DNA from: Armatimonadota bacterium
GTDB taxonomy: Bacteria > Armatimonadota > Armatimonadia > Armatimonadales > Armatimonadaceae
Assembly (NCBI GenBank): GCA_014381035.1
Contig: JACMIS010000748.1
Coordinates: forward strand, 1-11,597
Length of the DNA stretch: 11,597 nucleotides
Reading direction: 5' to 3'
Shown: positions 6,185-11,597 of the stretch, one piece after another
Position numbering within the stretch: the first letter of the stretch is position 1
How the letters are laid out: each line of letters starts with the position of its first letter
Translations under genes and position numbers: made by a program
Notes under the pieces: generated by a model
What the model was told of the DNA's origin: nothing
Database searches by the model: none
What the model saw: the letters and a program-made list of their open reading frames with translations, nothing else

Positions 6185-7009
6185 ATGTTGATGGAACCAT
6201 CTATTGTAGACACACTGCGTCGTGACGACGCTTCCATGACGGCGAAATCGCTCCGTGCGTTTACGCTGATCGAACTACTCGTTGTGATAGCTATTATTGC
6301 GATCCTCGCCGCGATCCTGTTTCCTGTATTCGCACAGGCGCGGGAGAAAGCGCGGAGTACTTCCTGTCTTTCTAATATGAAACAGGTCGTTCTGGGACTC
6401 ACGCAGTATGTCCAGGACTACGACGAGGTGTTCCCGAACCGCACGCTGAGTTGGCCCCCTGGCGAGGGCAACTACCCCGAACTCGAAAAGTGGACGTGGC
6501 GCGTCGCGCTGAACCCGTACATCAAAAGCAAAGGCGTGTACCAGTGTCCCTCGAACCCGTTCAGCGATAAGCCAGCGGGGGCGATGGCGGGCGGTCAGAA
6601 CCACCCGGACGGGTTTAACATCTCGTATGCTTGCAATGTGCTATCGGTGTGCAAAGACCCCGGCGACGATACGTTCCGTCTGGCAGAGATCATCAAACCC
6701 GCTTCCACGGTCGCCTACAGTGAGTTCACGCTGCAATGGACGGAATACAACCCGAAATCCGGCTATCACGACAACACGCTCTACGCAGGGCACCAGGGGA
6801 TGACGAACCTTGCCTTCGTGGATGGTCATGTCAAAACAATGCGTGCCTCGCAAACGATCAATAGCGTCAACGACTGCGACGAGGGCAAAGCCGGACGCAC
6901 AAACCTCTGGACCGCGGACGCGAAGCCGTTCTGTGGGGGGGATTTCGATCAGGCACGCATCAACATGACCCACGCTGACGAGAACCTGCCCTATAAATAT
7001 CCGTGGTAG
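6185..7009 (+). CDS. DUF1559-type pseudopilin, H-X9-DG family (copy 1)
   Basis: The 274-residue protein has a type IV prepilin-like N-terminus: a leader ending LRA, then [20 protein letters not shown], with the cleavage site at A25/F26 and Glu at +5. The -1 residue is Ala rather than the usual Gly. [23 protein letters not shown] follows, the hallmark of the large pseudopilin family of Armatimonadota, Planctomycetota and Verrucomicrobiota. Near the C-terminus is H-X9-DG (H203...D213-G214, then HVK). Seven cysteines (61, 121, 150, 156, 231, 250 and nearby) suggest disulfides. The role is an envelope-anchored pilin or secretion pseudopilin; the ligand is unknown. ATG 6185 has AAGGAAGGA 7 nt upstream. 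Met18 would give a short 7-8 residue leader but has no ribosome-binding site. It starts 1 nt after the regulator's stop, implying coupled expression. Confidence 0.9.
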   Translation: MLMEPSIVDTLRRDDASMTAKSLRAFTLIELLVVIAIIAILAAILFPVFAQAREKARSTSCLSNMKQVVLGLTQYVQDYDEVFPNRTLSWPPGEGNYPELEKWTWRVALNPYIKSKGVYQCPSNPFSDKPAGAMAGGQNHPDGFNISYACNVLSVCKDPGDDTFRLAEIIKPASTVAYSEFTLQWTEYNPKSGYHDNTLYAGHQGMTNLAFVDGHVKTMRASQTINSVNDCDEGKAGRTNLWTADAKPFCGGDFDQARINMTHADENLPYKYPW

Positions 7010-7074
7010 AACCGCCGCCGCCACGGACCGTACACCGTCCTTGCCATGCCCGCCTGACCGAAAGAAGGAAGTCT

Positions 7075-7968
7075 ATGAAACGATTCAGCGCAGAAACTAT
7101 TCGAACCCGCCGTGCGTTCACCTCGGTGAAAACCGCCTCGGGCGGTTTTACACTCATCGAACTCTTAGTCGTGATCGCCATAATCGCGGTCCTCGCCGCT
7201 ATCCTGTTTCCCGTATTCGCCAGAGCGCGGGAAAAGGCACGGCAGACTGCCTGTTTGAACAACCTCAAGCAACTCGGACTCGCACTCCTCCAATACACGC
7301 AGGATTACGACGAATATACCCCCAACCGGCACTACAACTCCCCCGGATTCGTCGGCGATGAATATCTCGGCACGCCCGCGCCGCTTCTAGAACCGTATAT
7401 CAAGACCCGCGCGGTATTCATCTGCCCGACAAAGCAACGGGGTGCGCCCGACCCGCTCAACGCGACCGACCCGGTGACGGGGGCTACCGGTCTCCACCAG
7501 CAATCGTATGCGTATAATTTCATCGGCGTGTTCAGCGAGACGACCCGTGCGGAGAAGATCAGCAGTATCCGCAATCCGTCCCAAACGATTTCCATTTGCG
7601 AGATCGGGGATGCGCCCTGGCTCGACGGATACTGGTCTCTTTCCAGTTACCCGAACTATCAGTTCGGTAATTCCGATATTCGCTATCAGATACAGCGGGG
7701 TAAGCACAACATGATGATCAACAACGTGTACGCGGACGGACACGCCAAATCGTCGCGGGCAAGCCAACTCAAATGGGGCAACTATTACGGCGTGCAAGCC
7801 AAAAATGAGACGCCGTTCGGTAAACCCTGCTGGACGGAAGGGTTCACCAGCTACTGTCTCGATGGTAACGGCGACTACTCCGGACCGAATGTGTGGTGGG
7901 GCGGTGCCGCCAATGGCAAATGGTATACGCCGCTCGCGACCCCGGCGATGGACGCGATCGAGAAGTAA
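7075..7968 (+). CDS. DUF1559-type pseudopilin, H-X9-DG family (copy 2)
   Basis: The 297-residue product has a 24-residue basic leader ending GG, then [20 protein letters not shown] (cleavage G24/F25, Glu +5), [20 protein letters not shown], and H-X9-DG near the end (H211...D221-G222, then HAK). It is a paralogue of copy 1: the first 60 or so residues after the leader align closely, while the globular domains differ (here W/Y/N-rich, with [11 protein letters not shown] and a [14 protein letters not shown] tail at 270-283), which suggests different partners or ligands. Processing needs a prepilin peptidase encoded elsewhere. ATG 7075 has AAGGA 5 nt upstream, so the longer frame from 7003 is rejected. 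The gap from copy 1 is 65 nt with no terminator, so it is in the same operon. Confidence 0.9.
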   Translation: MKRFSAETIRTRRAFTSVKTASGGFTLIELLVVIAIIAVLAAILFPVFARAREKARQTACLNNLKQLGLALLQYTQDYDEYTPNRHYNSPGFVGDEYLGTPAPLLEPYIKTRAVFICPTKQRGAPDPLNATDPVTGATGLHQQSYAYNFIGVFSETTRAEKISSIRNPSQTISICEIGDAPWLDGYWSLSSYPNYQFGNSDIRYQIQRGKHNMMINNVYADGHAKSSRASQLKWGNYYGVQAKNETPFGKPCWTEGFTSYCLDGNGDYSGPNVWWGGAANGKWYTPLATPAMDAIEK

Positions 7969-7996
7969 CGGTTTTTCGAGGAGTGACAGAAGCAGT

Positions 7997-8305
7997 ATGA
8001 AGCCAATGACCATACTCCGCGTCGCGCTGACACTGGGAATCGCCGTGTCGGTGGCGGGCTGTGCTGACAAAACTTCGGGGAGCGACGCCGGATACAGCCC
8101 GCCCGCGCCGAAAACCACGGCGCAGATCCATCAGGAAATAGACGCGAATACCAAACTGACCCCGGCGATGAAACAGGCACTCAAGGAACAGGTCGCCACC
8201 GGCGTGTCGGGCAGTGCGCCGGGCGGCGGAGAACCCGGCGCACTGCCCGCCGATGTCGCCGGATACTTGAAGTCGTCGGGCGCGAGTAAAAACGCAAAAC
8301 CGTGA
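7997..8305 (+). CDS. Small lipoprotein
   Basis: The 102-residue product starts with a lipoprotein signal (MKPMTILRVALTLGIAVSVAGC) with lipobox VAGC, so Cys22 should be lipidated and the protein held on a membrane. The +2 residue is Ala, which by the E. coli rule favours the outer membrane. The mature part is short and unfolded at both ends: a Ser/Gly/Pro linker, one helix (TAQIHQEIDANTKLTPAMKQALKEQ, 41-65) and a Gly/Pro/Ser tail (71-102). I know no function. It lies 28 nt after copy 2 and before the PEP-CTERM gene. GAGGAG at 7978-7983 is 13 nt upstream of the ATG, rather distant. A very stable hairpin lies in its coding sequence (8208-8249). Confidence 0.78.
   Translation: MKPMTILRVALTLGIAVSVAGCADKTSGSDAGYSPPAPKTTAQIHQEIDANTKLTPAMKQALKEQVATGVSGSAPGGGEPGALPADVAGYLKSSGASKNAKP
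8208..8249. repeat. Perfect 16-bp inverted repeat inside the lipoprotein gene
   Basis: CGGGCAGTGCGCCGGG (8208-8223) and CCCGGCGCACTGCCCG (8234-8249) are exact complements with a 10-nt loop (CGGCGGAGAA). The repeat is in codons 71-85. It is followed by GCCGATGTC, not a T-run, so it is not an ordinary intrinsic terminator. It would form a very stable mRNA hairpin midway through the operon. Confidence 0.8.
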
Positions 8306-8352
8306 GCGACCGTCGCCGAGGGACGATCCTCCCACTGAAAAAGGAATATTCC

Positions 8353-9228
8353 GTGAAACGAAAACAAACCGTTGGACAAGCGATGCGCAGTTCGATCCTG
8401 ATAGCGATTGCGTGCTGTGCCCTGATGTTACCGACCCTGACCGCGAACGCCCGACCCGTGGTCGCCAGTGACAATGCCAGTGACGTTGTTTACAACGACG
8501 GCTGGCAGACCGGCGATAACGGCGGCTTCGGATTCGGCGCGTGGGCCCTATCTACTTCCGGGGGCAACGCCGGATTCTTCACCGGCACTTCCAACAATAA
8601 TGGTGACGGGGGCGGGACCGGCATAGACACCGCCGGTGAGTCGTTCGGGCTGTTCGCGAACAGCAACGACAACCCGTCCGCGCTGGCGTCCCGCCCGATC
8701 AACAACGCAATCGTTGTCGGGGAAACATTGACCTTCGGATTCGACAACGGTTTCGTGGACGGCGGTCTCGCCCCGCAGTTCCGTCTTGCGGATAGTGACG
8801 GTGTGGCGCGACTCACCTTCCAGTTCGTCGGAGGCGGCAATAACTACAGCGTGGTTGACGCGGGCGGCACGCAGAATTTCGGCAACGGTAACGGTGCCAA
8901 CGATCTGGGAGGATACACCGACGGCGGTCTCGTCGGCATCTTCACCCTGACCGGGTTGGATACGTACGCCTTGCGGATGATGCGTCTCGACCAGCCGAGC
9001 CAGACAGCGACGATCAGCGGCACCCTCGCCGGGATCGGCGGGAGCGGCATTACGCGGTTGCAAGCGTTCACCAACGCCCGCGGTGGCGGCGGGAGCGGCG
9101 ATTATTTCGTCAACAGTTTCCAGATCGAAACGCTGGCCGTCGTGCCGGAGCCGGGGACGCTCTCTTTGCTGGTGTTCGCCGCGGGCATGGTGGGTGTGGC
9201 AGGCATCCGACGAAAGGGGAACCAATGA
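8353..9228 (+). CDS. PEP-CTERM surface protein
   Basis: The 291-residue product has a signal peptide (MKRKQ..., hydrophobic 13-30, cleavage near ANA at 33) and a C-terminal PEP-CTERM sorting signal: VPEPGTLSLL (264-273), a TM helix to about 284 and RRK (286-288). In known systems an exosortase cuts this tail and the protein reaches the cell surface or matrix; that enzyme must be elsewhere. The middle is a Gly/Asn/Asp-rich, cysteine-free, beta-type domain (ND GWQTGDNGGFGFGAW near 48-64; FRLADSDGVARLTFQFVGGG at 143-162) reminiscent of lectin-like folds, which is only an impression. GTG 8353 with AAGGAA 6 nt upstream is the best start. A longer frame from GTG 8302 overlaps the lipoprotein stop and puts 17 extra residues before the signal peptide. 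Confidence 0.88.
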   Translation: MKRKQTVGQAMRSSILIAIACCALMLPTLTANARPVVASDNASDVVYNDGWQTGDNGGFGFGAWALSTSGGNAGFFTGTSNNNGDGGGTGIDTAGESFGLFANSNDNPSALASRPINNAIVVGETLTFGFDNGFVDGGLAPQFRLADSDGVARLTFQFVGGGNNYSVVDAGGTQNFGNGNGANDLGGYTDGGLVGIFTLTGLDTYALRMMRLDQPSQTATISGTLAGIGGSGITRLQAFTNARGGGGSGDYFVNSFQIETLAVVPEPGTLSLLVFAAGMVGVAGIRRKGNQ

Positions 9229-10637
9229 GGCATCGCTTGTTCGCGTTTGTTGCTGGCACCGCGATGGTCGTCACCGCGACGTCGCCATCGTCCTCCGCAG
9301 ATCCGGTGAAAGCGGCTCCGGCGGAGGTTTTCATAGACTCCATCGGGGTATGCGCCCACTGGGGTTACGGCGACCGTATCTACGGCACCCGATACCCCGA
9401 AGTGCGGCAAAAACTGGTCGAAAGCGGTATCCGTCATGTCCGGGACGGTATTTCGCGCCCGGTCGAGATCGAGCGGATCAAGGAGTTGGGCAAACTCGGG
9501 ATCCGCCACTGCGTCGTCGCCGAACCGGATGCCGGTGGCACTCCCGAAGGGTTCCGCGACATGGTACTCGCAATCAATAAGGCGGTGCCGGGTGCAGTGG
9601 ATGCGGTCGAGGGACCCAACGAGCCCGATTTCTTCTGGCATAGCGGGAAAAAACAGTACGGTGGGAAAAACGGTGGTAACAGTCCCGAAGAGGCGGTGCA
9701 GGCGGCGGTGCTGTATCACAAAGACCTGTACCGCGCCTTTCGCGCCAAGCCGGAGACCGCAAAGATCACGGTGCTGGGGATCGCGCTGGGGCGTACCTAT
9801 GAGCCGGGTAAGAACCCGATACCCGCCGGAGAACTGACCGACTTCGTAGACTGGGGCAACTTCCATCCGTACATGGGGGGCAACCCGTTTTCGTTCCCGT
9901 TCGCCTACGCGGGGATCGAAAAGTATGTCTGGCACGGGACGAATCCTTCGCAAAACATAGACGAGTTCCCCTATGCCTTCACCACGTATCAGCCGCCCTA
10001 CGGGAACAAGCCGATGGCGACAACGGAGTGCGGGGCGGCGACCGATACGAACGGCACCTCCGAACAGGCGCACGGCAAGTATATACCCCGGATGTTTCTG
10101 GAGTATTTCCGCAAAGGAATCAAGCGTTCTTATTCCTACGAATTCGTGGACGAGGGCACGAACTCCGGTAACCGCGAGGATCGTTTCGGTCTATTGCGCA
10201 ACGACCTGACGGAAAAACCGGCGTTCGTGGCGGTAAAAAATCTGATCCGTGTGCTTGCCGATCCGCAGGGGAGAAAACCGTGGACGCCCGGTACGCTGGA
10301 CTATTCGTTGAAGGTGACGCCGCCGCCGGGTTATGACCGCCCCCAGTATGTTCATTCGGTGCTGTTGCAACGCAAGACCGACGGGGCATTTTATCTGGCA
10401 CTGTGGCACGAAATATCCGCCGAGGATGGCAGCACACAGCCGCGCCGTCAACTTACCCACCCGCCTATGCCGACGACCATTTCGATAAATGCCAACGTTT
10501 ATCCCGCCGCCCGTATTTTCGAGTGGGGCGATGACGGGACAGTAAAGGAGCGGCAAGCGAAGTTCGACGGAAAAACGCTCCGTATCTCGGTGACGGGCCG
10601 GATAACCCTTGTGAAGATCGCGCCCAAGCCGCGATGA
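9225..10637 (+). CDS. Secreted TIM-barrel glycoside-hydrolase-like protein
   Basis: The 470-residue product has a signal peptide (MRHRLFAFVAGTAMVVTATS, cleavage near 25) and a single (beta/alpha)8 domain with the landmarks of clan GH-A retaining glycosidases: GPNEP (130-134, E133 the likely acid/base at the end of strand 4), FHPY (213-216), TTECGA (266-271, E268 the likely nucleophile at the end of strand 7) and YSYEFVDEG (303-311, strand 8). Residues after about 365 form a small beta-rich domain as in GH39 or GH30/GH5-like enzymes. I cannot name the GH family or substrate. It overlaps the PEP-CTERM gene by ATGA, and AAAGGGG lies just upstream of the ATG, so the two are translationally coupled. 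As the last gene of the operon it suggests that the module's purpose is carbohydrate breakdown outside the cell. Confidence 0.85.
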   Translation: MRHRLFAFVAGTAMVVTATSPSSSADPVKAAPAEVFIDSIGVCAHWGYGDRIYGTRYPEVRQKLVESGIRHVRDGISRPVEIERIKELGKLGIRHCVVAEPDAGGTPEGFRDMVLAINKAVPGAVDAVEGPNEPDFFWHSGKKQYGGKNGGNSPEEAVQAAVLYHKDLYRAFRAKPETAKITVLGIALGRTYEPGKNPIPAGELTDFVDWGNFHPYMGGNPFSFPFAYAGIEKYVWHGTNPSQNIDEFPYAFTTYQPPYGNKPMATTECGAATDTNGTSEQAHGKYIPRMFLEYFRKGIKRSYSYEFVDEGTNSGNREDRFGLLRNDLTEKPAFVAVKNLIRVLADPQGRKPWTPGTLDYSLKVTPPPGYDRPQYVHSVLLQRKTDGAFYLALWHEISAEDGSTQPRRQLTHPPMPTTISINANVYPAARIFEWGDDGTVKERQAKFDGKTLRISVTGRITLVKIAPKPR

Positions 10638-10668
10638 TACCTCGCTTTGTTTTTAAAGGGGCGATCTT
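10614..10668. repeat. Inverted repeat spanning both convergent gene ends
   Basis: AAGATCGC-G-CCC (10614-10625) pairs with GGG-GCGATCTT (10658-10668), with one bulged base. One arm is in the last codons of the glycosidase-like gene and the other in the last codons of the minus-strand gene. It encloses the terminator at 10631-10654 and could fold in transcripts from either side. Confidence 0.5.
10631..10654 (+). terminator. Short hairpin with T-tract at the operon's end
   Basis: GCGA (10631-10634) pairs with TCGC (10642-10645), followed by TTTGTTTTT (10646-10654). The stem is only 4 bp, so it is weak, but it sits over the last stop codon of the operon and the T-tract is good. Confidence 0.45.
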
Positions 10669-11141
10669 GCCGTGAGCGGTTCACGGCCGGCTTTCTTTGA
10701 TGTGCCCCATTCCTGTATTTGCTTCGCGAGATCCGCCAAAACAGAAACAACGCGGATCTCGGGACGGGCAAGGCTGATCTGAACCCGAACGTCGCTCTGC
10801 CGTGCATAATCCGTGTGACAGCCGACGAAAACCGGGGCACTTCGCTCCAGCGCACCACCGAGTTCGAATAGCGTGATCGGGCAGAGAGTTTCCGGCGGGA
10901 ACCAGAACAGCACAGCGGTTGCCTGACGCAGGTAGCGGTACTCCCAGGCGATTTGTGCCTCGCTGACGGTCGGGTCGCTCATATCGAACCGGTCACGACG
11001 GGGGTTCAGCAAGACCAGATCGGGAATCGCGAGCAGGGCGATCATTTCGCTTTGCCAGTCGCCGCAGTTCGATATGCCTCCTGCGAGAAACAAAGAGGGC
11101 AGGTCGAACTTTTTTTCGTCGGGTGCGGTTAAAATCTGCAT
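10653..11141 (-). CDS. Nucleoside 2-deoxyribosyltransferase-like protein
   Basis: The 162-residue product matches the nucleoside 2-deoxyribosyltransferase-like fold, a Rossmann-like domain that binds nucleosides or nucleotides: SLFLAGGISNCGDWQ (16-30), LLNPRRDRFD (44-53), QIAWEYRYLRQA (63-74), AVLFWFPPET (76-85) and ITLFELGGAL (89-98), where E93 sits at the place of the catalytic Glu of this superfamily. True members move deoxyribose between bases, but this subgroup is not well characterised, so the reaction is uncertain; it is cytosolic. The frame extends to GTG 11192, but ATG 11141 has AGGA 9 nt upstream (with A/T-rich spacing), which decides the start. It converges on the operon with a 15-nt gap and is probably transcribed alone. 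Confidence 0.82.
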   Translation of the reverse strand: MQILTAPDEKKFDLPSLFLAGGISNCGDWQSEMIALLAIPDLVLLNPRRDRFDMSDPTVSEAQIAWEYRYLRQATAVLFWFPPETLCPITLFELGGALERSAPVFVGCHTDYARQSDVRVQISLARPEIRVVSVLADLAKQIQEWGTSKKAGREPLTARSPL

Positions 11142-11256
11142 AAAATTATTTCCTATCTTGATGCCTGCCTGAAAATAGGACGGTCTTACCACTCCGTCAC
11201 CGAAAACTACTCTCTAACCGTGTCTGATACATACGCCGCGACCTATGTTAGTGTAT

Positions 11257-11285
11257 ATTATACAATAAAATTAGGCTCCGAACAA
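11257..11285 (-). promoter_or_regulatory. Candidate promoter of the deoxyribosyltransferase-like gene
   Basis: On the minus strand TTGTTC (11280-11285), a 17-nt spacer, then a perfect TATAAT (11257-11262). The start would be near 11250, leaving a leader of about 109 nt. The leader contains a small hairpin, GACGG with CCGTC (11179-11183 with 11194-11198). I recognise no riboswitch in it. Confidence 0.5.
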
Positions 11286-11315
11286 CCACCACTCTAAACA
11301 GGACTTTGAAGTCAT

Positions 11316-11404
11316 TATTTCTACTAATGGAACGGCTTGCCACGTTGCATTGTACATATTAATGGGTATCCCTTCTACAAGAGTCAAACAGAATAGTAGA
11401 AATA
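11316..11404. repeat. 11-bp inverted repeat, arms 67 nt apart
   Basis: TATTTCTACTA (11316-11326) and TAGTAGAAATA (11394-11404) are exact complements. The 67-nt interval contains TGTACA and ATTAAT palindromes but no gene. The arms look like paired protein-binding sites, short terminal repeats or the base of an RNA; none can be chosen on sequence alone. Confidence 0.5.
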
Positions 11405-11478
11405 GATACACGTTGAAGGCACCAGGAAGCAGGGCTCCGGGCGCGGTGTCTCATTGACAGGGAAATAGGAAGCACAAA

Positions 11479-11597
11479 ATGACCACACAACGAAACAAAG
11501 AAATCAAAGCGGTTGTCACCGCGTTAACGATCACTGCCGCTTTAATGTCCGGCTTGCTGACCATCCAGGATGCAGACGCCGCTCCGCCGACAAAAAA
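11479..11597 (+). CDS. Secreted protein, N-terminal fragment (partial)
   Basis: ATG 11479 has AGGAAG 6 nt upstream and opens a frame that runs off the window after 39 codons. It encodes a basic start (MTTQRNKEIK), a hydrophobic helix (AVVTALTITAALMSGLLTI) and a likely signal-peptidase site at DADA/APP (about residue 35). The protein is therefore exported, but nothing of its mature domain is visible, so no function can be given. Confidence 0.7.
   Translation, partial: MTTQRNKEIKAVVTALTITAALMSGLLTIQDADAAPPTK

Larger units (their letters stand above)
11142..11478. other. AT-rich, gene-free intergenic region
   Basis: No supported gene lies in these 337 bases. It is distinctly richer in A/T than the rest of the window, with runs such as TATATTATACAATAAAATTA (11254-11273). 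It contains the minus-strand promoter, the long minus-strand leader and the inverted repeat at 11316-11404. I could not choose a promoter for the gene starting at 11479: the TTGACA at 11454-11459 is too close to the start to be its -35. Confidence 0.5.

Noticed and set aside
11454..11459. TTGACA as the -35 of the last gene
   Set aside because: The -10 would fall on the start codon at 11479, and no TATAAT-like hexamer is there.
1..11597. A pup gene or proteasome subunit near the PafA/Dop gene
   Set aside because: No small frame ends in GGE or GGQ and no proteasome beta-type motif is seen; the small proteins at 2752 and 4284 end in YLTP and ERGH.
1..11597. CRISPR arrays, insertion sequences, transposases
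   Set aside because: No regularly spaced direct repeats and no transposase-like frame on either strand.

Overview
The window looks like a GC-rich chromosomal segment from a diderm bacterium, most probably Armatimonadota. Three things point there together: a pupylation-family enzyme (PafA/Dop), two type IV-pilin-like proteins of the DUF1559 / H-X9-DG type carrying the 'ILFPVFA.AREKAR' signature after the FTLIE helix, and a PEP-CTERM surface protein. The phylum call is inference; no rRNA or other marker is present.

Left part (1-4592) is a set of short, independent transcription units. It holds the 3' end of a beta-propeller-like gene (1-129), a PafA/Dop-family gene (300-1775), a convergent two-TM membrane protein of unknown function (1802-2638, minus), a two-gene secreted cysteine-rich/YHS unit (2752-3512), a structured intergenic segment (3512-3657), a GNAT acetyltransferase (3668-4168, minus), and a divergently transcribed small hypothetical gene (4284-4592) with a good sigma70-type promoter that predicts a nearly leaderless mRNA.

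Central part (4755-10654) is one apparent six-gene plus-strand operon. A consensus-like promoter (TTGACA-N17-TACTAT) and two operator-like palindromes precede a GntR-headed, LacI-type sensor regulator. It is followed with 1-65 nt gaps or a 4-nt overlap by two different DUF1559-type pseudopilins, a small lipoprotein, a PEP-CTERM surface protein and a secreted TIM-barrel glycoside-hydrolase-like protein. The likely logic is an inducible cell-surface module: a carbohydrate-like ligand releases the regulator, and envelope-anchored pilins and proteins plus a secreted glycosidase are made together. No transporter is present. This is the most interesting part of the window.

Right part (10653-11597) has a nucleoside 2-deoxyribosyltransferase-like gene on the minus strand, convergent with the operon. 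It is followed by an unusually AT-rich intergenic region of about 340 nt containing a minus-strand promoter candidate and an 11-bp inverted repeat, and then the first 39 codons of a secreted protein cut by the window end. I saw no tRNA, rRNA, CRISPR array, transposase or recognised riboswitch.
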